A stretch of 64,000 nucleotides of DNA from JAFEDN01 sp965651935 (GCA_965651935.1 CBFGTC010000006.1:15928-79927); one strand, 5' to 3'; shown: positions 28,298 to 36,888, counted from the stretch's first letter. A program made the numbers and translations. Notes: generated by a model from the sequence alone, not told the origin.

Positions 28298-28470
28298 TCA
28301 CGATTTAATCTGACAAATTGTTTTTATCGGACACCTTTCTTCTGATAACATCTGAATAATTGCTTCAACACTTTTTTGATATGCTTTACCCGGAGAGCTG
28401 CTAACCTATTTTTTTTTGCCACCAACATTTGTTTTAAATCTTGTTTGCGTTGAACCAGCTCACGCTATTT
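28298..28470 (-). pseudogene. IS110-family transposase fragment
   Basis: On the minus strand a short stretch encodes RELVQRKQDLKQMLVAKKNRL, typical of the middle of IS110-type transposases. One frameshift later it reads SVEAIIQMLSEERCPIKTI and stops. Only this fragment (about 55 codons) remains, with no recognisable N-terminal DEDD domain or IS ends. It fills most of the 368-base gap between the FkbM gene and rimO. Confidence 0.65.
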
Positions 28471-28487
28471 TTTGCATAATTAATTTA

Positions 28488-28496
28488 TGCTACAAT
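28488..28496 (+). promoter_or_regulatory. Extended -10 promoter of rimO
   Basis: TGC-TACAAT, 42 bases before the rimO start, has the TGn extended -10 form. No good -35 box is seen at 17 bases. Confidence 0.45.
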
Positions 28497-28538
28497 GGCC
28501 GTAAAAATTTTATTACTTTCATATAGGTTATCTAAATT

Positions 28539-29831
28539 ATGCAGGCTCCTCGTATTGGTTTTGTAAGTTTAGGCTGTCCTAAGGCCTTGGTTGATTCCGA
28601 ACGCATTATCACTCAATTACGCATTCAGGGTTATCAATTATCTCCAGCTTATGCGAAAGCGGATTTAGTTATCGTTAACACCTGTGGATTTATCGAATCG
28701 GCGGTAGAAGAATCCCTTGCCAGCATTCAAGAAGCTTTAGAAGAAAATGGCAAAGTCATTGTTACCGGATGTTTGGGGGTCAAAGCCGATTTGATTAAAT
28801 CTCGTTGTCCCGGTGTTTTGCATATCAGCGGTCCTCAATCTTATGAATCCGTGATTCAAGCTGTAAATCAACAACTTCCGCCTCCTTCAGTGGATGATTA
28901 CACCAGTCTAGTCCCGCCCCAGGGAATTAAGTTAACTCCACGTCACTATGCATATTTAAAAATATCGGAAGGCTGCAATCACCGTTGTACTTTTTGTATT
29001 ATTCCTTCCATGCGTGGCAAACTGGTAAGCCGGCCTTTGAATGAGGTGATTAATGAAGCTAAAAAATTAGTTGCCGCGGGGGTTAAAGAATTATTAGTTA
29101 TTTCCCAAGATACTAGCGCTTATGGTGTTGATTTGAAATATGCTGAAGACACCCGTTTTATCCGTTTGTGTGAAGAATTAGGCAAATTAGGAGTTTGGGT
29201 GCGACTGCATTATGTTTATCCTTATCCGCACGTTGACGAGGTCATTCCGTTAATGGCGGAAGGCAAGATATTGCCTTATTTGGATATTCCATTTCAACAC
29301 GCCAATTCACGCATCCTTCGTTTAATGAAGCGGCCTGCTAGCGCCGAAAATACCCTGCAGCGTTTGCAAGAATGGCGTCAAATCTGCCCGGATTTGACTG
29401 TGCGCAGCACATTTATTGTGGGCTTTCCTGGCGAAACGGAAACTGAATTCGAAGAGCTATTAAGCTTTTTAAAAGAAGCTCAATTAGATCGGGTGGGTTG
29501 TTTTAAATATTCTCCTGTTCCCGGAGCTCAAGCCAATGATCTCCCGGACTTGGTTCCTGAAAATGTGCAACAAGAACGTTACGAGCGTTTCATGGCCTGT
29601 CAAGAAAGTATTAGCCAACAAAAATTGATTCAAAAGATAGGCCGCACCATTCCTATTTTAGTGGACAGTATAGATCAAGAGGGGGCAATAGGCCGAAGCA
29701 TGAGTGATGCCCCTGAAATTGATGGCCTGGTTTATATCGACAACGGCCAAATGTTGAAAGTGGGTCAATTGACGCAAGTAAAAATACTGGAAACCTCTGA
29801 ACATGATCTATATGGAGAAATGATTAACTAG
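28539..29831 (+). CDS. rimO: Ribosomal protein S12 methylthiotransferase RimO
   Basis: Radical-SAM enzyme that methylthiolates an Asp of ribosomal protein S12. The UPF0004 N-terminal domain has GCPKALVDSE and NTCGFIESA cysteines. The radical-SAM motif is CNHRCTFCIIPSMRG, and the C-terminal TRAM domain is near residue 370. It is 430 aa, full length. Its TAG stop is part of a repeat (29829-29847). Confidence 0.96.
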   Translation: MQAPRIGFVSLGCPKALVDSERIITQLRIQGYQLSPAYAKADLVIVNTCGFIESAVEESLASIQEALEENGKVIVTGCLGVKADLIKSRCPGVLHISGPQSYESVIQAVNQQLPPPSVDDYTSLVPPQGIKLTPRHYAYLKISEGCNHRCTFCIIPSMRGKLVSRPLNEVINEAKKLVAAGVKELLVISQDTSAYGVDLKYAEDTRFIRLCEELGKLGVWVRLHYVYPYPHVDEVIPLMAEGKILPYLDIPFQHANSRILRLMKRPASAENTLQRLQEWRQICPDLTVRSTFIVGFPGETETEFEELLSFLKEAQLDRVGCFKYSPVPGAQANDLPDLVPENVQQERYERFMACQESISQQKLIQKIGRTIPILVDSIDQEGAIGRSMSDAPEIDGLVYIDNGQMLKVGQLTQVKILETSEHDLYGEMIN

Positions 29832-29924
29832 GCCTGTCATCAATTAGTTCGCATTACGCCTCAATACGTCGTTCCGTCTGATAGCGTCCCGCGACATCAG
29901 CCCACTGCGTCCTGATGTCGCGGG
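29829..29924. repeat. Repeat after rimO with 13-bp inverted repeat
   Basis: TAGGCCTGTCATCAATTAG (29829-29847) closely matches the left end of the element at 5819. It is followed by a perfect 13-bp inverted repeat, CCCGCGACATCAG (29888-29900) and CTGATGTCGCGGG (29912-29924). The hairpin may terminate rimO transcription, though no T-run follows. Confidence 0.6.
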
Positions 29925-29929
29925 GTGAA

Positions 29930-30468
29930 AAAATAGATTTAATTTATGAAAAATTTTCTAAAATCGTCCCCAGTAATAGAGGTCTTTATAAAGATAACGG
30001 GTTAGGATTGAAAATCGTGAAACAACATTTCAAGTGTTTTTGCCACTGACAATGCCGTTATCACAACACATTTTGGAAGGATGCTCATCATGAATGGAAA
30101 AAATCAAAAAAACCGAAAAAAAATACTGTTGGTTGAAAATTCTCCTTTACCACAAAAGATTGTCAAAACACTATTGCAGCAATTAGATTGTAGGGTCGAT
30201 GTCGCTGCCACCGGTGAAGAGAGTATTTTTTTATGTAAAAAAATCACTACGATTTAATTTTTATGGATATTGGTCTGCCCGGGATTGATGGTTTTATGGC
30301 GACGCAATTGATTCGACAACAGGAAAATGGTCAAGGGCATGTCCCCATTGTGGCGCTCACGGCACATAATAATCCAGAAACCAAAACCCAAGCTTTAGCC
30401 GCAGGCATGGATGGGTTCAGGTTAAGCCATTGATGGAGCAGTCGGCCAAAGCCATGATTAAAAAATGA
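29930..30468 (+). pseudogene. Remnant of a hybrid sensor histidine kinase/response regulator
   Basis: Around 29936-30035 the sequence still encodes the end of a histidine kinase ATPase domain (IYEKFSKIVPSNRGLY...NGLGLKIVKQ, the G2-type box). From 30090 a receiver domain begins (KILLVENSPLPQKIV) and breaks after about 55 codons. It resumes in another frame with LIFMDIGLPGIDGF (phospho-acceptor Asp) and VPIVALTAH, and breaks again before the VKPL Lys motif. The frameshifts and the missing N-terminal half show a dead gene. It occupies the 680-base gap after rimO. Confidence 0.75.
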
Positions 30469-30513
30469 TACTCATTAACATCCAGCTCATGATGTGTGAT
30501 ATTAACAATTGCA

Positions 30514-32103
30514 TTAAGAGAACTGCTTCATAATAGTTTCTTTTGGCCCATCAAGAACATCTACACTATTTTTATAAGCAAAAAAACCAATACAACTTAA
30601 TGTGAATGTTCCTGAGAGAATTGTGAATTTATCATTATAGATTCTTTGAAAAAAAGTTTTGGATGCTTGAGTCGGGATAGGTTTGCATATAGATTCTAGT
30701 TTTTCAAAAAGCTTCGGATTATTCTGTATGATTATAGGAATTGATTCTTCTTCAGTATTAGGAAAGTCGGGCAATTGAATATTTTTTAATTCATTTAGTG
30801 CAATTTCTTTCTGATAATAGTTTCTCCGTGAACTCCAATATGCTGTTATTTTCGGATTGAGTTTGCCATCAGAAACCAAATAGACGGTATTCTCAGCATA
30901 TTCGTTTTTTTTAGGCAAGTTCACCGGTGTAGATAACATCAGAGCGTCTCTATATCTTTTTAAAGAATGCTTAATTTCTCTTTTACTTCCCTTTTTTTTA
31001 TGATCCGAATGAAGGAGCGTTTTAACTTGTCGAGGTGTTGTAGTGGTATCAAATAGATATTTTAAAAAAGAGGGGATGGAAATTGCTAAGAGATTAAAAG
31101 TGATCATTAAAATCGCCAGAGGTATTCCGTTACTTCGATTTTTGACTTTAGTTTGAACGTTCATAAACCAATATTTAAGAATATGTGAGTTTATAAAACC
31201 TGCTAAAACGGAAGATGAAATTTCAGCTAAAAAAGCGATTGTTCCCGCTTTTACAGCATCTCTTTTTGCAGAAGAATAAATAACTTTTTTGGGGATTTTA
31301 GATTTTGAAAAACTATACAGAGAGTAGTGATAAGTGAGGAAATATGCTGATCCCGCACCTATCAAGCCGTCTGTAACACTAGACGCTAATGAAAAGTATG
31401 GATGGTTCATATAGATTCCGAATCGGGATAATAACCACATCGATATAGAATTGTAAACAAGGACAGTACATTTTTTTTGATTTCTATTAAGAATAGGCAT
31501 TACTCTTTTTAATCTTTCGGCAGTTAATAACACCCAAACAAAATCCCAAGTATCTAATAATATAAAACTAGAAAAGATACTTATAGATGCGATGGTCTTC
31601 CAGCCATATCGCCTGGGATTAATTTTTTTATATAAACCACCTTTTTCTAATAGTTCCAGCACTAAATCACTGCAATTATATTGTGTTGTCCATTGTGGTG
31701 TTTGTTCTTTTTTTTCAATAAAACTCTGGTTGATAATTTCTATATTAAGACCTTCTAATTCAATTGCTTCTGATTTGATATTTGGGTAGTTGCGATATGA
31801 AAGATCATCATCATCTGGCGAATGAAAATGAGGAACATTTTGATGGCAAAGAAAAGTGTCGTCTTTATTTTCTAAATTTTGTTGAGCACAACTTAAAACT
31901 AATTTATTTTCTCCAGGCCAAAAACTAACATACATTCCTTTTCCTTCAGACCCTCCACGATAGGTGCGGAGAGCGCTATGACCTTCTGACAAAGCAAAAT
32001 GTCGAGTGGATTTATCGAAATGATAGGAAGAAGGCCAAGTTAAAATAGTTACTTTGGATTCTGTTTCAGGAACGGCATCACTTTCGGGGATATATTGTCT
32101 CAT
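30514..32103 (-). CDS. Large membrane protein with putative papain-like N-terminal domain
   Basis: 529 aa, no family recognised. Residues 1-160 contain EGHSALRTYRGG (His42), GMYVSFWPGEN and YNCSDLVLELLEKGG (Cys144). This His-before-Cys order is seen in circularly permuted NlpC/P60- or LRAT-type papain-like proteins. Residues about 170-345 hold roughly five hydrophobic segments, then a basic region (KKKGSKREIKHSLKRYRD) and one more span near the C-terminus (FTILSGTFTLSCIGFFAY). AT-rich and divergent from the 32289 gene, which has the same His/Cys logic. It could be a secreted effector that inserts in host membranes. That is inference. Confidence 0.65.
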   Translation of the reverse strand: MRQYIPESDAVPETESKVTILTWPSSYHFDKSTRHFALSEGHSALRTYRGGSEGKGMYVSFWPGENKLVLSCAQQNLENKDDTFLCHQNVPHFHSPDDDDLSYRNYPNIKSEAIELEGLNIEIINQSFIEKKEQTPQWTTQYNCSDLVLELLEKGGLYKKINPRRYGWKTIASISIFSSFILLDTWDFVWVLLTAERLKRVMPILNRNQKKCTVLVYNSISMWLLSRFGIYMNHPYFSLASSVTDGLIGAGSAYFLTYHYSLYSFSKSKIPKKVIYSSAKRDAVKAGTIAFLAEISSSVLAGFINSHILKYWFMNVQTKVKNRSNGIPLAILMITFNLLAISIPSFLKYLFDTTTTPRQVKTLLHSDHKKKGSKREIKHSLKRYRDALMLSTPVNLPKKNEYAENTVYLVSDGKLNPKITAYWSSRRNYYQKEIALNELKNIQLPDFPNTEEESIPIIIQNNPKLFEKLESICKPIPTQASKTFFQRIYNDKFTILSGTFTLSCIGFFAYKNSVDVLDGPKETIMKQFS

Positions 32104-32226
32104 GATTTAATCTCATTAAAAAATTGAATTTCATTATAAATCAAAGAATAATTGTAAAGATAGAGATAATTTTCTGTAAGAATAAATGATAATTGCTAAA
32201 TGAGTGATATTTGCAATTTTAGATTT

Positions 32227-32254
32227 TTTAAGCGATAGTTAGGTTCCAGTTAAG
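32227..32254 (+). promoter_or_regulatory. PmrA-box-like direct repeats
   Basis: Three hexamers, TTTAAG (32227), GTTAGG (32238) and GTTAAG (32249), repeat at exactly 11-base spacing (N5 linkers), 35 bases before the start at 32289. The arrangement matches the YTTAAK-N5-YTTAAK pattern bound by PmrA-type OmpR-family regulators, with mismatches in the second and third copies. Confidence 0.4.
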
Positions 32255-32288
32255 ATGATTGCTAAATTTCTTACATGGAGAGTTAGTT

Positions 32289-32927
32289 ATGACAAAGAGC
32301 AAAATTGATCCTAAATTTGAGTATAATGAGACCAAATGGGTGGTTTCCGTTCTAAATACAACCCGCAGTCTAATAGAAGGACATATCGCTATTGTGGTTG
32401 AGGGGATAGAAGAAGACCATTTTTCCTTGAATAAAAAAATTTTTATTGGTCAATATGATATCAGCGCTGCTGCCGAAGGTGGGTCAATTAATCCGCAAGG
32501 ATATATCTCTAAAATTAAATGTTTTGAAAATGGAGAAAATAAAAGAGACTATGAGAAAGAACGATACCCTGGCCAATCCTATTACGTCACTCGATTAGCT
32601 GCCTGGAAAATGATTGCAGCAATAAAAGCAGACTACGCTCGCACCGAACAGGCTATGGAAAATTATGCCAGAAAAAAAAGAAATTTAAGAAAGGAGGAGT
32701 ATGAAGTAAAAGAATCATTAATAGTAGATTTAGACGGAAAACCTATCGAACCTCTTCCATATCAAAAACTAGGTAAGCACCATCCTTTTGTCAAATTGCT
32801 TTTTAATCCTGAGCAAGGAGACAATTGTGCTGGGTGGTGTCTTGAAAAACTCGCTATCGCCGGTATAGGAGATGGCACAGGGATACCTAAACCCAAAGTT
32901 GTTTCTGGGCAATGTTTACTTTGTTGA
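32289..32927 (+). CDS. Putative effector: papain-like fold candidate with C-terminal CLLC (CaaX-like)
   Basis: 212 aa from the ATG at 32289, preceded by GGAGA; the longer TTG start at 32259 is less likely. Visible motifs are IEGHIAIVVEG (His32) and GDNCAGWCLEKLAIAG (Cys180), the same His...Asn-Cys order as the divergent neighbour. A charged helical insert lies at about 105-145. The protein ends QCLLC. CLLC fits a CaaX prenylation box and resembles CLVC, the farnesylated end of the Legionella effector AnkB. There is no signal peptide or membrane span. Family not recognised. Confidence 0.65.
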   Translation: MTKSKIDPKFEYNETKWVVSVLNTTRSLIEGHIAIVVEGIEEDHFSLNKKIFIGQYDISAAAEGGSINPQGYISKIKCFENGENKRDYEKERYPGQSYYVTRLAAWKMIAAIKADYARTEQAMENYARKKRNLRKEEYEVKESLIVDLDGKPIEPLPYQKLGKHHPFVKLLFNPEQGDNCAGWCLEKLAIAGIGDGTGIPKPKVVSGQCLLC

Positions 32928-32965
32928 AAAAAACTAGAAACAATTAAAAAATCAATAACATTTTT

Positions 32966-33367
32966 AGGGGATTACGTTTAGATGAAGTTTATCTTAAGAA
33001 ACCAGAAAGAATTGGAGCATTAATGGCGATGATGACTTTGTGTTTATTAATTTACGGAATCACACAATATCGGCTACGCGATGCCTTGATTAAAAACAAC
33101 GAATTTCTACCCAATCAAAAAAGCAAGGCCACGCAATCGCCAACATTAATGTGGGTATTTACTTTATTTTCTTCGATTTCGATCATTAGAGTTTCGGATA
33201 GTGATGGCAAAGATCATCAGATTGTTATGAATCTTCAGCCTTTGCACCAAAAAATTATTTTGTTGTTTGGTGAAACAGCCAGGGAAATTTATCGCTTATC
33301 TCAGGATTTAACATTGGATGGTATAAAATTAAATCAAAAAACTTGGCTTAAGTGGTGCGGAATATGA
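32966..33367 (+). pseudogene. IS1634-type transposase C-terminal fragment
   Basis: The open frame encodes LDEVYLKKPERIGALMAMMTLCLLIYGITQYRLRDAL, then PTLMWVFTLF and LHQKIILLFGETAREIY. These are the usual C-terminal features of IS1634-like DDE transposases. The catalytic domain is missing, so it is a remnant. The frame is intact from about 32948 to 33367, and no ribosome-binding site fits a functional short protein. Confidence 0.75.
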
Positions 33368-33387
33368 GTTCTAAGGATATGGCGTAA

Positions 33388-33421
33388 ATAAAAAAAGCTC
33401 ACCGCTTTTTAGCGGTGAGCT
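33388..33421 (-). terminator. Rho-independent terminator of the DUF378 gene
   Basis: Minus-strand hairpin with an 11-bp perfect stem (AGCTCACCGCT at 33396-33406, AGCGGTGAGCT at 33411-33421) and a T-tract (A7-8 on the plus strand at 33389-33396). It lies 27 bases beyond the DUF378 stop. Confidence 0.88.
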
Positions 33422-33447
33422 TGACAAATTAATAAACACTTGTGGAT

Positions 33448-33840
33448 TTAAACCGGTCCTGGGCCTTCGCCGGGCGGAATTCTGTCATTGCCTCCTGAAG
33501 TATGGTGGGTGGTTCGAGTAGTGGTTCCTGTATGACCTGAATGAAATCCTGTTCCTGTTGTTCCAGTTCCACCGCTTCCGCACCGACAAGACGAGCAGCC
33601 GCATCCTTTACAGGTATATTCGCCTGTTCCCTTTTTGCAACAGCGGCAAGCCATAAAAATGGCAATGATCGCTGCGATACCAACTAAAATATAGATAATC
33701 CGTTCTATAATTGGCCATGATCCAAAGAGGAATGCGACCAAGTTAAACCCAAAAATGCCTACTAATCCCCAGTTTATCCCTCCAATTATGATTAGTATTA
33801 GGCAGATCCATCCTAGAACGCCGCATTTTCTGTGCCACAT
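33448..33840 (-). CDS. DUF378 membrane protein with Cys/His/Gly-Thr-rich tail
   Basis: 130 aa. Residues 1-65 match the DUF378 family: two membrane spans with INWGLVGIFGFNLVAFLFG and IIYILVGIAAI. The C-terminal half is unusual, with eight cysteines within residues 65-87 (CRCC...CKGCGCSSCRC). A Gly/Thr/His tail follows (GTGTTGTGFHSGHTG, then THHTSGG). The tail could bind metal or be the site of a redox or zinc centre. A GGAGG ribosome-binding site precedes the ATG, and a strong terminator follows, so it is a single-gene unit. Confidence 0.82.
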   Translation of the reverse strand: MWHRKCGVLGWICLILIIIGGINWGLVGIFGFNLVAFLFGSWPIIERIIYILVGIAAIIAIFMACRCCKKGTGEYTCKGCGCSSCRCGSGGTGTTGTGFHSGHTGTTTRTTHHTSGGNDRIPPGEGPGPV

Positions 33841-33916
33841 AAAAACCTCCTCATGTTAAGGTTTCTTTTATAATTGTAGGATAAATGCCAATATATTGCT
33901 AAGCGTTTGAATAAAT

Positions 33917-34564
33917 TTAATTTTTTTCTTCAGGCAGGTAATACTTGACCCCGATTTGAATCCTTTCGCGCCCATTATGTAGACGCCAGCGGTTCGTATC
34001 CCGGAGAGAATAGACGCAACCACAATATTCTTGTTGGTAAAATTGCTCACGTTTAGAAATTTCTATCATCCTTTGAGAGCCGCCGCCTTTACGCCAATTA
34101 AACGTCCAATAAATCAGGCCGGAGTAAGGGGCTGCCGCGCGCACACCGCAATCGTTGATCTGCTCCATGTTTTTCCAGCGGGAAATCCCTAACGAACTGG
34201 TGATGATTTTAAAGCCATGTTCATGCGCATACAGCGCGGTTCGTTGAAAACGCATATCAAAGCACATAGTGCAACGAACGCCTCTTTCCGGTTCGTGCTC
34301 CATGCCTCGAGCACGCCGAAACCATTCGTCGGTATCATAATCCGCATCAATAAATTCGATGCCATGTTTTTCAGCAAAACGGATATTTTCATTTTTTCGA
34401 ATTAAATATTCTTCTTTGGGATGAATATTTGGATTATAAAAAAAAATGCTGTAATCAATATGAGCCGCCAGTAACCGCTCCATCACTTCGCCTGAACAAG
34501 GAGCGCAACAGGAATGGAGTAATAATTTTTCTCCAGGAATGGGAAGCGCAAAAGAGCTATCCAT
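33917..34564 (-). CDS. queH: Epoxyqueuosine reductase QueH
   Basis: Non-cobalamin epoxyqueuosine reductase (DUF208) of 215 aa, the last step of queuosine synthesis in tRNA. The paired-cysteine motifs LHSCCAPCS at residue 17, RCTMCFDMR near 97 and the C-terminal CGCVYS near 180 supply the metal and cluster ligands. The ATG is at 34564, ten bases downstream of the stop of the hypothetical gene upstream, so the two are likely co-transcribed. QueG, the other enzyme type, is not in this window. Confidence 0.92.
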   Translation of the reverse strand: MDSSFALPIPGEKLLLHSCCAPCSGEVMERLLAAHIDYSIFFYNPNIHPKEEYLIRKNENIRFAEKHGIEFIDADYDTDEWFRRARGMEHEPERGVRCTMCFDMRFQRTALYAHEHGFKIITSSLGISRWKNMEQINDCGVRAAAPYSGLIYWTFNWRKGGGSQRMIEISKREQFYQQEYCGCVYSLRDTNRWRLHNGRERIQIGVKYYLPEEKN

Positions 34565-34574
34565 AGCAGCTTAG

Positions 34575-35402
34575 CTAACCATTAGATTTAGAAGAATAAT
34601 ACAGTATTGCCGAATGATTTTCTTCTATCCCAACACTGGGCACTGTTTTAAATTGTTCTTTTATCTTAAAATGGCTATCTATAAGTGTATAAGGACATTT
34701 TTGGTATGCTCTTTGGAGATCGTGTAAGGTTTCACTGTTTTCAAAGTTTTCAAGGTGTGCATTTTTTTTATTTAATTTATTTAATTCCGATATAAAATCA
34801 TTTTTTATGGTATTGATATTACTTTGTTTGATTTCTAGACATTTGTTACGTATTAATTGATATTCAAAATCTGTCATAATAGATAATACAAAAGGACCAT
34901 GATAGCCGCTTCGCAAACACCTGATTTTTTCTGTGCCTAAAAAACGATTTAGGGCCTCATCGGCTTTCTCGGAATCGTATCGTAGTATTGGGGTTTCCCC
35001 AGAAATAATATCCATCATGGCATAATTAATTTCAACAAGTTTGTAAGAGGATAGGGCAATGGATACTAAAATAAGCTGATTAAGAGTTTGATTGATGTGA
35101 TTTGTATTATTTTTTCGAAAAAGGGTTATTAAATTAGTTTTTTCAAGGTTTTTAGTTTCAATAGTTAAACAAGCATTTAAGCTAAGATTACTGTTTTTAT
35201 CAGCAATATCCTTTAAAGCATTTTGGAAATTTTTTAATACAGTATTCATGAAGGTGAAGTCCATTTTAGAATTTTTTAATTCTTTGATTAAAAATTTAGC
35301 TAATTTTTCTTTGTCAAAATCGCTAAAAGTAGATACGCCTGTTTGGCTAAGCAATCCCATTTTACTTTCAGTAAATTCTTGTTGTTTTTCTTCAATTTTC
35401 AT
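34575..35402 (-). CDS. Hypothetical cytosolic protein
   Basis: 275 aa from the ATG at 35402, which has a perfect AAGGAGAT ribosome-binding site. A TTG at 35429 is the only longer alternative. The sequence is mostly predicted helical, Lys/Asn/Glu-rich, with no signal peptide or transmembrane span. I see no known motif. A GYHGPFVLSIMTDFEYQLIR segment is the least low-complexity part. AT-rich composition and lack of recognisable relatives resemble the other putative effectors in the window. It sits immediately upstream of queH. Confidence 0.7.
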   Translation of the reverse strand: MKIEEKQQEFTESKMGLLSQTGVSTFSDFDKEKLAKFLIKELKNSKMDFTFMNTVLKNFQNALKDIADKNSNLSLNACLTIETKNLEKTNLITLFRKNNTNHINQTLNQLILVSIALSSYKLVEINYAMMDIISGETPILRYDSEKADEALNRFLGTEKIRCLRSGYHGPFVLSIMTDFEYQLIRNKCLEIKQSNINTIKNDFISELNKLNKKNAHLENFENSETLHDLQRAYQKCPYTLIDSHFKIKEQFKTVPSVGIEENHSAILYYSSKSNG

Positions 35403-35560
35403 TTTTATCTCCTTATGAAGGCGAGGCAAGTGCCTTAATTAACACTGAGACCAATCTATCATTTTTCCTTATCTAAAGCCAATAGTAGTGATGATTTTAA
35501 GCTATCTTTTATCCTGCGCATTGCGAGACGAAGAATTGCTATTCCCCCCACTTTCAAACC

Positions 35561-36835
35561 ATGATTGACTCGAAAATGTGGTTAGCATTAGACTTCGACA
35601 GGATGAAATCGAATTTAGCTGCCTTATTCAATCACCGAATGTTAATTTTACTCACATTAGGTTTTGCTTCGGGTTTACCTTTATTATTAATCGGCTCTAC
35701 TTTAAAAGCATGGTTGCACGATTCGGGAGTCGATTTAACGACCATCGGATTATTTGCATTAGTCGGTTTACCTTATACATTTAAGTTCTTATGGGCGCCG
35801 CTCATGGACCGTTTCAGTCCCCCTTTTTTAGATCGCCGCCGCGGCTGGTTATTAATTTGGCAATTACTTTTATTAATTTCCATCGCGATTTTGGCTTGGG
35901 CAAAACCATCCCACCAAAATAGTCTGCTAGCCAGCCTTTGTTTAATGATCGCTTTTTTTAGCGCCAGCCAAGATATCGTATTCAATGCCTATACTCGTGA
36001 TTTACTGAACGAGGAAGAATTGGGTTTTGGTTTTGCTGTGGGGATCGCTGGCTACCGGATTGCCATGTTAGTGACTAGCGCCATCGCTCTGCCGCTTGCA
36101 GACCGTCTGGGTTGGCATACCACTTATTTGATCATGACCGCTGGAATGGTGATTGGAATGATAGCGTCTTGCCTTGCCCCTAAACCGCCTATTTTAACGA
36201 CTTCCATCACTTTGCAAGAAGCAATAACCGCCCCCTTCCTGCAATTTTTTTCCAGACCGGCAGCTTGGACAATAATATTATTTCTCCTTTTATACAAAGT
36301 GGGAGATCAAATGGCGAGCGATATCGTAAATCCTTTTTATTTAGAATTGGGATTTAGCAAAACTCAAATCGGTTTGGTCGCCAAAATTTTTGGTTTTAGC
36401 GCCATGCTGATTGGCGGTTTGCTTGGGGGGCTTTTGCTATTTCGTCTAGGCATATACCGTTCTTTATGGATTTTCGGAATTTTTCAAGCTATTTCAACTT
36501 TCGCTTTTGCAGTTTTAGCACACCAGGGATACAACTTGACTTGGCTGGCCGCCGTGGTCAGTTTAGAAAATCTAGCCAGTGGTATGGCCGGAGCGGCCTA
36601 CGCAGCTTATATGGCCAGTTTGTGTGATAAGCGATACGCCGCCACTCAATATGCTTTATTTAGCAGTCTAATCGGAATCACCCGAGTGGTTTTTGTTTCG
36701 GGTGATGGGTATTTAGCCAAAAGCTGGGGATGGGAGTCCTTTTTTATTTTTTGCGCTTTATTAGCCATTCCTGGATTATTCCTGCTGCGCATTTTGCGCA
36801 AACGCCAATTTCAAGAAAATTCACTGGCTATGTGA
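35561..36835 (+). CDS. ampG: AmpG-like muropeptide permease (MFS)
   Basis: Inner-membrane transporter of 424 aa that imports GlcNAc-anhydro-muropeptides for cell-wall recycling. Typical features are GFASGLPLLLIGSTLKAWLHDSGVDLTTIGLFALVGLPYTFKFLWAPLMD, then RRRGWLL and FFSASQDIVFNAYTRD, with about 12 hydrophobic segments. The start is uncertain: ATG at 35561, or a later Met such as that at 35576. Confidence 0.92.
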   Translation: MIDSKMWLALDFDRMKSNLAALFNHRMLILLTLGFASGLPLLLIGSTLKAWLHDSGVDLTTIGLFALVGLPYTFKFLWAPLMDRFSPPFLDRRRGWLLIWQLLLLISIAILAWAKPSHQNSLLASLCLMIAFFSASQDIVFNAYTRDLLNEEELGFGFAVGIAGYRIAMLVTSAIALPLADRLGWHTTYLIMTAGMVIGMIASCLAPKPPILTTSITLQEAITAPFLQFFSRPAAWTIILFLLLYKVGDQMASDIVNPFYLELGFSKTQIGLVAKIFGFSAMLIGGLLGGLLLFRLGIYRSLWIFGIFQAISTFAFAVLAHQGYNLTWLAAVVSLENLASGMAGAAYAAYMASLCDKRYAATQYALFSSLIGITRVVFVSGDGYLAKSWGWESFFIFCALLAIPGLFLLRILRKRQFQENSLAM

Positions 36836-36871
36836 ATCATGCTCAATCCACTTTTTTGATTAAAATCGTGC

Positions 36872-36877
36872 TATAAT
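36872..36877 (+). promoter_or_regulatory. Extended -10 promoter of rlmE-ftsH
   Basis: TGC-TATAAT ends 11 bases before the rlmE ATG. The extended TGn and perfect TATAAT make it a likely start of the rlmE-ftsH unit. The leader would be very short. Confidence 0.5.
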
Positions 36878-36888
36878 AGTCAATAATT

